In this document: positions 13,501-25,589 of the stretch, piece after piece
Numbering within the stretch: the stretch's first letter is position 1
Layout: each line of letters opens with the position of its first letter
From: Molossus alvarezi
Lineage: Eukaryota > Chordata > Mammalia > Chiroptera > Molossidae
Assembly (NCBI GenBank): GCA_037176705.1
Contig: CM073891.1
Location: forward strand, 97,771,827-97,835,826
Reading direction: 5' to 3'
DNA length: 64,000 nt
Made by a program: the position numbers and the translations under genes
Notes under the pieces: model-generated
What the model was told of the DNA's origin: nothing
Database searches by the model: none
Seen by the model: only the letters and a program-made list of their open reading frames with translations

Positions 13501-14684
13501 TTTGCCTCAAGTAATAGAAAACATAGAGAACCATGGCTTATACAAATAGGGAATTTTTCTGTCACAGAATAAGAAGTCCAAAGGTAGATAAGCTGGGACT
13601 GATCAGTGACTTGAACAATGCCATGAAGGCCCCCAGGTTCTTTTTAATTTTTCTGTTTTTCTATCCTTAACATGTAGTAGCCTCATGGCAAGTTGGTGAT
13701 GCACCTCACACACCATGACTTCATTTCAGATAGGAGAAAAGGAAGGAAAACAAACCTTGCCCAGAAAGCACCCTACTGATATTGCATTGACTAGACCTGT
13801 GAAACTTGGCTTCAACAGAGTCTGGGAGAGCAAGTATTTAGCTTTTCCAGCCTATATTTATATAGTACACTGGGGAAGGAGTTTGGGAAATGGCTATTGG
13901 GTCAGGCAATCAACGGTGTCTGCCTCACAAGATTAAAAATATGATAGATCTTTTATTCACTCTTTTTTAGGAGGTTACTACACTATATACACTAACAAAA
14001 GAGAGTAAAAGTAATTAAAAAGAAAACAGGAGCTGGGAAAAAGGATCTAACATTGGAAAGCAATGAAAGGACATCCAAAGATGATATCTGCACAGCAAAC
14101 CTAATAAGCATCTAGTTCAAATTGGAGCAGAAGGACATAGGGAGGAAAACCTCTCTTCTTCACCTGAGGTTTCCAGATAAAAGTAGACTCAATAGGTATG
14201 TTTGAGCATTTGGAATAAAAAGTTGTTAATAGGTTAGTAACATCTGATGTAAAAGATTAAGGATAGGACCATAATAGAGAAAAAAATTTTTATATGAAAG
14301 GAGACACCACAATACATATTTTGGCTCTACAGTGAGCAGTTTTCTGTAATGGTCATAATGCAAGAACTACAATCAATTTAACCAACTATTGGGATAGAAT
14401 TTCATGAGAGGAAAGGGTAAGGGGAGTGAGGGGCATAGTGTCAGTATGGTAACAGTCTTTCATCTGCTGTAACAGGGAGTCAGTAGGTGATGTCTGAAGT
14501 ACCAGCTTAAACATATTTAGAAACGTGGAGAGAAATACAATGAGAAATGACTAATAACTTATTCTATCTAAAATTGTCTGTCTTGTTTACTCATTTGTTT
14601 TCTGTTTCCATAGGATAGTGTGGACATAATTGATTTAATCTTTGACTTCTCTGGCTTTCAAGAGTTATTCTAACTTTTCATTAA
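13501..14684. other. Intron, no gene seen
   Basis: Unassigned intronic sequence. Open frames here have no recognisable domain. Confidence 0.35.
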
Positions 14685-14698
14685 AATAACTAGAAGGA

Positions 14699-14911
14699 TG
14701 CCCAGCTGGTGTGGCTCAGTGGTTGAGCGTCGACCCATGCACCAAGAGGTTGCCGATTCAATTCCCGGTCAGGGCACATGCCCAGGCTGTGGGCCTGACC
14801 CCCAGTGGGAGGCATGCAGGAGGTGGCCAGTTGATGTTCTCTCTCATCAGTGTTTCTGTCTCTCTCCTCCCTCTCCCTTCCTCTCTCTCTAAAATCAATA
14901 AAAGAAAAAAT
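14699..14911 (+). repeat. Ves SINE
   Basis: Short-body Ves (GCCCAGCTGGTGTGGCTCAG). TSD AATAACTAGAAGGA (14685-14698) has one mismatch at 14912-14925. Confidence 0.92.
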
Positions 14912-15094
14912 AATAACTAGGAGGAGAGAAGGAATATTTCCGTACAATCCTAATGTAGCTCTACCTACAAAAGGTAATGAAGATAGTAATTGATTTGACA
15001 ATATGTTAAAAACGGCTACACACTGGCTCAGTGCTAGACTAGGGATACAGTGGAACAAGATGATCATGGTATCTCATAGTGCTTCTAATCTAGC

Positions 15095-15320
15095 TAGGTG
15101 ATAATATTCTGATAGATTATACTAGGTACTCTTAATTTAGACCTTACTGTATGCCGGTCACTAAGCACGGCACTTTATAAGTATCTGACTGGAGGTTAAC
15201 TATTCTCATTTTACCAGATGAGAAAAATTGAACTCAGTGAAGTAATATACCTGTATTCAGCATTACACAACCTAAAAAAAGAGCAGGGATTTAGAAGTTT
15301 GAGTCCAAAGAAGGCTTTTC
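15095..15320 (-). repeat. MIR
   Basis: Reverse complement of MIR words: ATTCTCATTTTACCAGATGAG, then CAGTGAAGTAATATACCTG, then a GCAGGGATTTAGAAGTTTGA-like block. Confidence 0.6.
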
Positions 15321-15642
15321 CCCCCATCATTCTAAGCTGCTTCCCAGGATTAAAAGAAAAATGTGACAAAGAGTAATAGTGGCAGAGAATTAGTAAAAAA
15401 AACCAAACTAACAACAACAACAAAATATTACTGTCATAAGTAGGCTTTAATGACTATCATTTGAAGATTTAAAAAAATAATTAGTATAATGCTTCATTCA
15501 TGGTTATGGCTAGGTTAGAGCAAGCAAAGCATGATAATTGTTTATTTTTTGTTGTTCTTGTTCAGTTTTGTTTTGATCATAAAAGTAACATGCTCATTGT
15601 AGAGAATTTGGAAAATAAAGAAAGATTCAAAAAAGAAAATGT

Positions 15643-15819
15643 CCCTTGGCCTGTTTGGCTTAGTGGTTTGGTCCTTGGCCCTGGTTGGGGTCGTGTGGGA
15701 GGCAACCAGTCAATGTGTCCCTCTCACATGGATGTTTCTCTCCCTCTCTTTCTTCCTCCCACTCTATCTGAAGAGAAATGGAAAATTATCCTTGGATGAA
15801 GATTAAGAAAAAAGGAAAG
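15643..15819 (+). repeat. Ves SINE, internally deleted
   Basis: The head is cut after TTGGCTTAGTGGTT and resumes at GTCCTTGGCCCTGGTTGGGG, so about 85 bp including the B box are missing. TSD AAAAGAAAATGT lies at 15631-15642 and 15820-15831, which shows that the whole unit is one insertion. Confidence 0.85.
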
Positions 15820-15831
15820 AAAAGAAAATGT

Positions 15832-16179
15832 ATCAAACCATCCAGGTGTAATTTGTTAACATTTTGATGTAGTTCCTTTTACTCTTTTTAAACTTACTTA
15901 TTGCATAAAGTTTAGCACAGTTTTATATCCTATTTTTACATTTTCATTAAATTGTCATTTTTTCCCCATAGTTATAATTTTATTATCACAGACTAGAGGT
16001 ATTTGTAGAAAAGAGAAGTGGATTCATTTTCTAAATTACTGCTATAATCAACTTTTGTGAAATCAGAATCACCAATTTTGCTATGCATTGTTTAATTTTA
16101 AATTTATGTGTTATCCCACAATGCAAATTCATTAATTAATTTAATAATCTTTGTTGATCACCTACTAGCATTTAAGACC
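15832..16179. other. Intron, no assigned feature
   Basis: AT-rich, partly L1/L2-like. Nothing could be supported. Confidence 0.3.
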
Positions 16180-16620
16180 CTCTCCATTCCTCCCTCCCAA
16201 CATGTTTCAGTGCTTTTTATATGCCAGGTATGTTTTATGGATTTCATGTTATAAGATCCCTTCTCAAAAAGGACTTACATTGTAGTGGAGAGAAGCTTGC
16301 AGTTGCCTTCTATGTACTGGGAAGAAAAAAATTTGTGATATGATAATGAGTAGCATGGGAGGTCCCATTTAGATAGAGTAGGTTGGTAAATCGTTTCTGA
16401 GGAAGTAATCTTAAAGATTTAAGACAAAAAATAGAGAATTAGGAAGAACCATGTTAAGAACTGAGAGAAGAGCAAGTACAAAGTTCCCAAAGCATATTAT
16501 AGAAACAGTTGGGACTGGTGCAAATTGAGAATCGGGGAAGTTGGTATGAAATAAGGTTGAAATAGTTGAGTCTGATTATTCAGTGCCTTTTACAAATGCA
16601 AGAAGTTTGATTTTTTTTTC
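16180..16620 (-). repeat. L2-like fragment
   Basis: TTTTTATATGCCAGGTATG, ACTTACATTGTAGTGGAG and AGAGCAAGTACAAAG are in the order of the complement of the L2 3' region. It is strongly diverged. Confidence 0.45.
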
Positions 16621-16879
16621 CCCTAAATAAAATAGGAGGTTATTGAAAGGCTTAATTATAGGGTCTTGATCTAAGTTCTGAAAATATCACTCTCTTGTGT
16701 ACATACACATTTTTTCAAATGATTAATTTTGACAATATGCCTATAAATTTCATTATCCAAAGACTATATCTATAATGGGTGCCTTAACTGAAGATTTTTA
16801 TGGCCGAGTTGAGCATTTGAACTGGTGTTAATATTGGGTATCTCAGTTTTCACAAGAGTATGTCAGTTCTACCCACAGT

Positions 16880-17660
16880 TTCACTGATCTATCCAGTAAT
16901 CAAATCATGTCAGTTTTACCTCCATCTTCTCTCTATTCCCATTGCTACTCAACTGGTTTAGGCTATCATCACCTATTTGGCCTCTGTTTCTAGTTTTCCT
17001 CTTCCTGTGTACCCTATCCCTCTCCCAATCCATTCTTCACACTGCAAGCAGAATATAACTGTTCTGTGTTACCAGGTAAGTGCAGAACCATGTGCTTTAA
17101 CATTTGTATAACATTTTTTGGTCACCTACTAGGTGTCAGATAGGTAATAAGCCAAGCACTAGGGATACAACTGTAAGTTAGGGCTCTATTTTTGTGGAGC
17201 TTATAGTTGCGCATAGGGTGGAAAAGTAGACTGACAACCTTACCTTGTGATTACTGCTACTAAGATAAGAAATCTCTTTTAAAAATATAAACCTGGTGGT
17301 TTTCCTTCCTTACTTAAAATCTTTTGTTTCTTTTTGTCCCCATGATTAAGTCTAAACTCATCCTGACTCAGAGATTCCTTAATGATGTGGCCCAGCTTAC
17401 TTAGTTCCAGCCCCATTCTTGATATCCTCCTCCACCTCACCGTCAGTTCTTTGTTTCATGACCACTGAGTATTAATTCTTTATAGATAGAATACTTTTTC
17501 TTGCCTTTGGGTTTTTTTGGGTTTATTTGCTCATGCTATTCTCCCTATCAGAATCACTCTTTGCTCCCACCTCCGAAAGTTAATTGTCTTCCTCTTTCAG
17601 ACTGTAGCCTATTGACCATTGTCTCCTAAAATTCTCTCACTCCTAAAGCCCAGGTTAGGA
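16880..17660 (+). repeat. L2-like fragment(s)
   Basis: Sense L2 words such as TTAAGTCTAAACTCATCC, TGATGTGGCCCAGCTTAC and CTCACCGTCAGTTCTTTG occur. A second L2-type tail in the opposite sense (CACCTACTAGGTGTCAGATA, 17124) seems inserted within it. Confidence 0.45.
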
Positions 17661-17786
17661 ATTAAAGCATATGGTACTAACCGCAGTGTTAACACAGTTC
17701 TAGGTGTTCATCTGGCAATATAATCTTGACTGCTTGTCAAAACCTGTGAAAAGCTCAGGTGAAATACATAGACTTTAAGATTTCTT

Positions 17787-18048
17787 TTTTCTTTTTTATT
17801 TATCCTAACCCAAGGACATTTTTTCATTTTTTGTTCAGATAGAGTGGGAGGGAGAGAGAGGAAGACAGACAGAGAGAGAGAGAGACATCGACGTGAAAGG
17901 GACACATTGAGAGGCCGCCTCCTGCGTGACCCAACCAGGGCCAGGGACGAACTGCAACCGAGGTACGTGTCCTTAGTGGGAACTGAACCCGGGTCTGTCT
18001 GGACCACAGGCCGACACTCTAACCGCTGAGCCAACCCGGCCAGGGCTA
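17787..18048 (-). repeat. Ves SINE
   Basis: Complete minus-strand copy. Perfect TSD TTTAAGATTTCTT at 17774-17786 and 18049-18061. Confidence 0.92.
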
Positions 18049-18163
18049 TTTAAGATTTCTTAAGGAGCAATTAGTCTTTTCAGTACTCTAGATCTAAAAA
18101 ATCTTTCAGTGGATTTATTTAGACCATTTGGAAAACCTCACATCAGAGAACTAGGGTATAATG

Positions 18164-18380
18164 CAGCAATTTTGAACCTTTTTCATTTCATGGCACACAT
18201 AAACTAATTCCTAAAATTCTGTGGAACACCAAAAAAATGTTACATTTTTTTGCCAATCTGACAATGGCTGTTGTCATTTTTTAAAATTTGACAACCTAAG
18301 GGAAAAGAGGCCAGTGCCCCTGACTAGTCAGGTATTGCATGTTTTAAAGATCCTTGTGGCACACTGGTTGAAAATCGCTG
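18164..18380. mobile_element. Non-autonomous hAT MITE, 217 bp
   Basis: Terminal inverted repeats are CAGCAATTTTGAACC and, at the other end complemented, CAGCGATTTTCAACC. A perfect 8-bp TSD, GTATAATG, lies at 18156-18163 and 18381-18388. TATGGCACAC-type words next to both ends fit bat nhAT families. No transposase frame is present. Confidence 0.9.
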
Positions 18381-18388
18381 GTATAATG

Positions 18389-19389
18389 TATTGTCCTCCC
18401 ATAGAATTACTTTTACCTGATTTTTAAAGGTCCATTTAAATTTAATTTTATCTTATTTTGTAAGGCATGAAAAGTCCTTTTAAGGACAAGGCAGGTTACT
18501 ATTTAAATGTCTACATTATTTAATATTTTTAGAAACACTCATTTCATTCCATCACATGGATGCTCTGTAGCTTATTCAAACATTTTGTTTATTAACTGTC
18601 CTTCTAGAGCTTTTTTTTTTTTACTATAGTTAATTACTGTAATTTGAGATGGACTTAACATATAATTACTGTTTATCTATGATTCATTAATGTGGGTTAT
18701 TTGATTAAAACTTCATTTATTATGTGAGTTTCAGTTGGATTGTTTGAAATCATGGAAAAAATTTGTTTGAACTTTTGAGACCACCAATTAGAGATGATGT
18801 GTCTAATTCTAAAATTGCTGCTTCTTGTTATAATTTCGTATTTGGTCAAATACTATACAGTCTTAAATGGTTGTTCTTTATAATTATTTAAATGAATTAT
18901 CTCAAGTTTTGAAGAAACCTCAACTCTTTTTTTTAGCCAGAGTATAACAATTGTTTGTTCCCCTCAGGAGAAAATTATGATTTAAATGAGTGGATTGGCA
19001 GCTCCTTAGAAAGAAAGGATTTATTAGTATTGTGTCTAACACATACATAATTAACATCAAAATTCAGGACACATAGAATTTGGGTTTATTTCTGAATAAC
19101 TTTTGGCAATAAATCTGTGAACACAAGGGGTTTAGCAGACTCTCCATATGTAAGCTCTGTAACACTAATTGAAAATTATGTTTAGAAGGTAGTCTGTCAT
19201 ACCATCAGAGCTTTATGGTTTGCTAAAGAAACTCAGTCTATTATAACAGGATTGCTTTCTCATATCTGTATTAAATTCAAGTTAACAGCATATTGAGTCT
19301 TCATCATTTGCCAGATGCTAGGTCAAGCACTGGTGATACAGAGCTCTTACAACTTAATTCCTCATCTGTAGTAGTTATGTGTTTACTTT
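18389..19389. other. Intron, no gene seen
   Basis: AT-rich intronic sequence without a recognised repeat. Confidence 0.35.
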
Positions 19390-19491
19390 TTTTTTTTGGT
19401 TTTGTTTTTGGTATGTGCCCCCATCAGGAACCAAACCCGGGACTCTGGTCCGCAGGCCGACGCTCCATCCGCTGAGCCAAACAGGCCAGGG
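19390..19491 (-). repeat. Head-only short Ves variant
   Basis: Complement reads as a tRNA-like head ending GGGGGCACATACC directly followed by an A-rich tail (A5CA4CCA10). The usual 110-150 bp Ves body is missing. The TSD is unclear. Confidence 0.8.
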
Positions 19492-19574
19492 CTGTTGTTT
19501 TGTTCCTTAAATTTGATTGACTATTTTCCCACATCTGCCACTATTTATTCCGTTCTTTTCTAACCATAGTGGCC

Positions 19575-19765
19575 GATTGTTATAATTGAAAGAATAGTGA
19601 GCTAAGAATCAGAAGACTTGGTCTCTTCATCTGGGTCTGCCACTCATCCATCTGCAACTTTGGCAAAATTATATAACTTCTCTGGACCTGATTATTCATC
19701 TGAAAATGAGAGGTTGGACCAATTGATCTTAAGTCCTCATCTAGCTCCAAAATTTTGACAGTTCT
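19575..19765 (+). repeat. MIR
   Basis: AGAATCAGAAGACTTGG, TGCCACTCATCCATCTG and CTTCTCTGGACCTGATTATT correspond in order to the MIR sense core. Confidence 0.6.
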
Positions 19766-19934
19766 ATTTTATTCCCTTCTGTTATCAGACTGTGAAACTA
19801 ACATGTGGGTGCTATATTAGTTATGTCTGCAAGATCTGATTTATCTATAAACATATTTTCATGAACCTTTAAAAGCAAAATCTTACTGATTTTCATTTAA
19901 GCCCTAGGAATGTGCTTGTTGACATTGTGTTTTT

Positions 19935-20161
19935 TGTTTTGTTTTTACCGTTTTTTTCTTTATTTATTTTTAGTGAGAGAGAAGAAGGGAGAGGGAGAGA
20001 GAGAGAAATATTGATGAGAGAGAACATTGATTGGTCACCTCCTGCATGCCCCCCACAGGGGGTTTGGCCCACAACCTGGGCACATACCCTGACCAGGAAT
20101 CGAACCAGTGTCCTCTTGGTGCATGGGTCGATGCTCAACCACTGAGCCACACGAGCTGGGC
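19935..20161 (-). repeat. Ves SINE
   Basis: Minus-strand short-body copy. Perfect TSD GACATTGTGTTTTT at 19921-19934 and 20162-20175. Confidence 0.92.
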
Positions 20162-20559
20162 GACATTGTGTTTTTAAACATAAAAGGTTTTAATGTTTTT
20201 GACCCTTTTAGACTTTTACCAGTTACCTAAATAAGACCGATTCATCAGTACAGAGAAGATTATGAGGCTAATGATTTGCTGTTATTAACTTAGATGAGTT
20301 AACTCAGCTAGGAAACGGTAGAGTTTATTTTCTATGTAACTTGGTTTCATTGCTTTTGATTTAGCATCTTTTATATTTGGTATGCCATTATTATTCTAAA
20401 ACTGGATTATGTACTTTTTTCCTTTCAACATTATTGAAAATAATAACTTTTCATAATTTCCCCATTTTATTCTCCCGAGGAGTATTTTTTCCTAGTTACA
20501 AGTTCATCAAAGTACAATATTCATATTTTTAATATAAAATTTGTCATTTGATAGTAAAT

Positions 20560-21560
20560 GTGAATTAAAGTTTATCTTAAAACAAACATCAAACATGCAA
20601 AAACACTAAGGACAGTTTTGAAAATGAAAGGTAATGAAGTAGTATTAACACTACAATTTATATTTATAAAGCTACAATTTTGTACAAATTTATGGAATGG
20701 AATAGAACAGATAGTATAAAAGTATCTCCAAATACATAAGAGAATTTAGTATATGATAAAGTGATATTTCCCCTCAGAGAAGGAAAATGGATTATGCAAT
20801 AAATGACATTAAGATGTTACTTAGAGTTGGTAATAAATAAAATGAAATCTGGGTCTCTAATGTCTGTGTATCACAAAAATGCTAGGTAAATTCATTTTAT
20901 ACTTAAGAAATAAAATTGTGAGTCTAATTGTTTTTAATAATTTAGGATTGGGAGATCTTTCCAAACATGACATAAAACCGCAAAGTTATAAAAAAAAAAA
21001 AAGAGAGAATAAGTTAGATTTTTTTTACAAATTAAAAAATTATATGTGGAAAAATACTTGTATTAAATAGTAAATGACAAACTTGCAACTAAGACAAAAG
21101 TTAATGTCCTGCTATAAACAAAAGTTCTTACAAACCAATAAAGAAGGAATAATCCTCTAGTAGAACAGTGGCAAATGACATGAATATATAGTTCGAAGAA
21201 AAAAATCATTCAAATAGCCAATAAATTTAATTAAAAGCTCACTCACTGAATGTTGGTATCTATTAAGATATAAAATACGTGAACTCTTTGGCTCAGCATT
21301 TCCCCCTCAGGAATTTTTCCTACTCATATACTTGTACAGTTGTATAAAAATAATTTACACAGAGGTATTAATAGTCATATTGTTTGTGAGAATAAATTGT
21401 CTGCCAGTCAGTAACCAGTTAATACATTATGGTTGATCTATTCAGTGAATTGAATTCATTGTAGCCTTAATATAACTGAGGTAGATCAATAAATACTGAG
21501 TGTGAAAAGCTAGTTGGAATTTTACAAAAAGTAAATAATGAGTGGTAGAAACCCAGATTC
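20560..21560 (+). repeat. Old L1/HAL1-like 3' region
   Basis: ATACATAAGAGAATTTAG, ACAAACCAATAAAGAAGG and CATTATGGTTGATCTATTC are typical of an L1M/HAL1 end. Frames are destroyed. Confidence 0.45.
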
Positions 21561-22295
21561 AAGTAAAATAATAGAAGTTTTAAACAGAGTTATTTTTAGA
21601 GCTTAATAGGACCTCGTTTAACATTTAAAATGTCCCTAATTTAAAAGATAAGAATGTGGCAGATACTGTTGGTTGCCATTAGCCTTTCTTCTTAACCAAA
21701 CCATGATTTGTTTAATGGCAAATTGCTCAGCCCCAGGGGATGAATCATGATTAGTCTCCAGCAGTCATTGTTCCTTTGCCAGATTATTTCACTTTCCTGC
21801 CTCCCATGTGACACAGTTCTGACCAATGAGACAAAAGGAAAGTCTTCTGGAAGATAATTTGAGGAAAATATCCTCCCTAAGGAAGTGATGCTTGGAAGTG
21901 GCACTTACAACTTAAAAAAAAATGAGAATTGTAAGGATGTTAACCTAATACCATAATTTGGTTGAATTGCTAAAATAATCGTGAAACTGTATACTTGCAA
22001 AATTTTGTTATATGAACTGATTAATTAATCCACTGTTATTTAGGTTTTCTGTTACTTGAAGCTGAGAATATCCTAACAGAGAGAATTTTGAGAATGCTGT
22101 TTTCATTAAATCTGATATTTTTGCGACAGTTCTGAAAAATGTGTTTCCTGTGTCTTAACTAAAGTAGTTAATAATTTATGTACATTGGATCATGAAATAA
22201 AAATGGAGTTCAGATTAGTTCATGACTTAATGCAATAATATATCTTCCTTGGGAATTAAAATTAAAGTAACGTAAAATAAAAATATTTACGTTAT

Positions 22296-22397
22296 GCCTT
22301 AGCCAGTTTGGCTCAACAGTTGAGTGTCGGCCTGCAGACCAGAGAGTTCTGGGTTCGGTTCCCGCTAAGGGCACGTACCACAAAAAAACAAAACAAG
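22296..22397 (+). repeat. Head-only short Ves variant
   Basis: CCTTAGCCAGTTTGGCTCAA through CTAAGGGCACGTACC is followed at once by an A-rich tail. Imperfect TSD TATTTACGTTAT (22284-22295) matches TATTTGTTAT (22398-22407). Confidence 0.82.
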
Positions 22398-22407
22398 TAT
22401 TTGTTAT

Positions 22408-23059
22408 CTTTTTATCCTTCATGTGTGGTTTCCTTATGTTATAGATTCTGGTAAATATCCCCATTTGAGTAAACCAAAGAAAAAGAATGAAAAAAAATGT
22501 GATTCAGATTGTCAGATAAAATACGTTCTTTGATTTCCCCTTTAGCTATCCTAGTTGAAGTTTCAAATATGCTAACAAAAAAATAGGAGAGTTGAAGGAG
22601 TATCATTGTAATTTCCTGGAAAGTTTCTAAAATTGGGTTGGCAGTAATAGTTGGTTTGTTGTATAATTCTTACTCTGTCTTTTCTCAGACAAGTGTCCTT
22701 CCAGAATGTATTCATGATTAACATATGATCTTGTTTACTGATCTGTTTGATTAATTTTTCCTTGTGAGTCATTTTATAAAGACTGGTTAAGCTTCTTGGC
22801 ATTCAGTCAAGCTTTTTGGCAGTTGAATCTAAAAGCTTTTAAAATATTATATATGTAGCAAATCTCCTCTTTTACCCCTCCCCCTGCTACTACCCATTAG
22901 AAACTATTAAATTAAAAAGATAGCCTTGTTTTCTTCTTGGGAAGAAAATTAATACATTAGTAAATTAGTACTAATACATATATTAGTACTTATAACATGT
23001 TAGAATGAAAGCTTTTTTCTTGGTTTTAATCTTAAGGCATTTTAGTTTTTGATAATACC
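22408..23059. other. Intron, no gene seen
   Basis: Unassigned AT-rich sequence. Confidence 0.35.
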
Positions 23060-23815
23060 ATTTTTGTTCAACTAGTTTTTATTTTCATTTATTTTTTTCT
23101 GTTTTTTCTTTTTCTGTATATATGATCTTTGGTTACTCTCTTCACCTTCTTTTGTCCAGTCCCCTCTCTCCCTCCCCTCTGACCTCTGTCAGTCTGTTCC
23201 ATATATCCATGTCTCTGGTTCTGTTTTGTTTGTCAGTTTATTTTGTTCATTAGATTCCAGCTGTAAGTGAGATCTGGTATTTGTCTTTCTCTGGTTTATT
23301 TCTCTTAGCATAATAATCTCAAGGTCCATCCATGCTATCGCAAAGGGTAAGAGTTCCTTTTTTTTTTTTTTATAGTCCTATAGTATTCCAGTGTGTAAAT
23401 GTACCACAGCTTTTAATCCACTCATCTACTCAGATCTTGGCTATTGTAAATAACATGATGCTGCTATGAACATAGGGGTGCATATATTCTTTCTAATTGT
23501 TGTTTTGGGATTCTTAGGATATATTCCCAGAAGTGGGATCACTGGGTCAAGAGACAGTTTTCTTTTTAATTTTTAATGTTTTGAGGAACCTCCATATTGT
23601 TTTCCACAGTGGCTGCACCATTTTGCATTATCATCAATAGTGCACTAGGATTCCCATTTCTCCACACCCTTGCCAGCACTTGTTGTTTATTGATTTATTG
23701 ATGGCAGCCATTCTGGTAGGTGTGAGGCAATACCTCTTTCTGGTTGTAATTTGCATCTCTCTGATGATTAATGACGTTGAGCATTATTTCTTATGTCTAT
23801 TGCCAACCAGTTTTT
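23060..23815 (-). repeat. L1 3' region
   Basis: Complement of the well-known L1/HAL1 3' text: CCACTCATCTACTCAGATC, TAACATGATGCTGCTATGAA, AGAAGTGGGATCACTGGGT, CACAGTGGCTGCACCATTTT and TCTGATGATTAATGACGTTG all lie in order. It is non-coding in this copy. Confidence 0.78.
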
Positions 23816-24228
23816 ATTTTTATAAGGTTATTATAGGAGTATTGCAATGTGCATAATTTAAAATATAGAATTCAAACAATATAAAGTGAGAAGGACTTCT
23901 GCCAAAGTAGCAAACTAACACAGGCTGCTGATTTTCTTTCCTAAAGTCAACTCTAGAAAAATAAGGAGAGACAACTGGCCTTTAGGAATTCTTTAAATGC
24001 GATAGAATGCTTTCTCTCCCCTGAATCAACTTCATTCAGTTCCTTCTCTGTAGAAACTAGCAGGAGTAACCCATACCACTAGCCCCAGAATCCAAAGATC
24101 AGCATTATGACAGTGCACAAACCCTAATGGAGTTAAGAATTGATGAAAATAGATGTAGACTGTCACCAGAAAGGTGCCAAGACTGAGATAGGTTAGCCCT
24201 GGCAGCATGGTCTGGAATATGTGGCTTC

Positions 24229-24405
24229 CTTTTTTTAAAATCTTTACCCAAGGACATTTTGATTGATTTTTTTGTTTTTTTGTTTGTTTTTTTAAGGGAG
24301 AAACATCGATCGGTTGCCTCCCCTATGCACCCTGATTGAGGATTGAAGCTGCGATCTTTTTGGTGTACAGGATGAGCTCCAGCTGACTGAGCCACCTGGC
24401 CAGGG
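24229..24405 (-). repeat. Ves SINE, short and diverged
   Basis: AATCTTTACCCAAGGACATTTTG body and head complement ending GCCACCTGGCCAGG. TSD GGAATATGTGGCTTC (24214-24228) has two mismatches at 24406-24420. It sits at the edge of the LTR-like block that follows. Confidence 0.85.
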
Positions 24406-24409
24406 GGAA

Positions 24410-25560
24410 TGTGTGGGTTCTTGACTTCATGCAAGAAAGATATCACGATATGAGTCCAGGTGATTTTTAGAGTATGTTTATTAAAGCTGGAGACAGTGAA
24501 ACAAAGGAAGGGCTTAAGCTAGAAGAGGCAAAGTCATAGCAACAGGAGGGAGCCTAGGTGGAGCTGCCTTGGCCCTTTGGAAACCTGAGGAAGAGTTGAG
24601 TATAGGCAAGGCTGCCATGGCCCTTTAGAAAGTCACAGAGGCAGAAGAAGTGAGCCAGCTGGGCTATGTAGACTCAGGAAACAAGTTACAGGGGCAAAAG
24701 GAGAGCCCTTGGAGAAAGACAGATTCAGGGGGTTAGCCCAGGACTAGTTGCTGTTGCCCACTGCTCCCCTGGTTGCAAGTCTCCTGGGAATCCTTAGAGC
24801 TTTGGAGAAAGAAAGCAAAGATACATGCCTGAGGAAAGAGGGGTGAAGGTGTGGGCATGCTCCAGGGAGAGCATGCACTAGGTCCTTTGTCTTATTTTTA
24901 TCTGTTTTCTAAAGGTGGGAATTCTAGGGGAGTTCTCAGGGGAGGATTTCAATAGAATATTCATCAGCTTTCTAAGTGTTTGCTTTAATATGCTAATTCA
25001 TCAAAATAAGTCTATGGAGGGGAGGGGTCAGGGTCATTATATGGTCAGTTTCACCTTAAAAGAATGTCAGCGAAGAGAGACCAGACCTAGGTAGGTCTGC
25101 CCCTGCACAATCTGGGATATGTAAAACCATTTGCTTCTAAGTGTCCTTGGTTAGGGATAAGAAGACCTTCTGATTTATTATCTGGCTATAAATTGCTCGG
25201 TCATTTAAGTATCTGTCTCAGTTTCCCCATTCCACTTGCCAAGGAATTTTCCTAGCTTCTTACTGTCCTGTCTCATGACCATCCACTCTTAGTAATTCAT
25301 TTCTTCCTTCCCACACTTTCCAGTCAAGGGAGACTGCTTTTTACTTCCCCCAGGGGTTTAAGGGTATGAAATGACATGAAACCCTTGCAGGGGGCCGGGG
25401 GCGGGGGGGTGTCATAGTAAATGGAAGTAATACACTTGTTTTTAGTGCCTAGGATTTCCTTACCCTATGACTCTTCCCTCATTTTTCTTAAACTCACTGC
25501 TTCTGATACTAGTTGAGGTCTGGCCTTTGGTACCCCTGAATACATTTTTCCTTAATAGGA
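24410..25560 (-). repeat. Probable solo LTR of an old endogenous retrovirus
   Basis: The block opens TGTGTGGGTTCTTGACTTC and has TTTATTAAAG at 24478-24487, the complement of an AATAAA-type signal near a U5-like end. It is GC-richer than its flanks. No gag, pol or env frame was seen. The far boundary is not defined. An alternative is another old repeat class. Confidence 0.42.
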
Positions 25561-25589
25561 AAAATAGCTGATATCCTGAAAAACATTAC

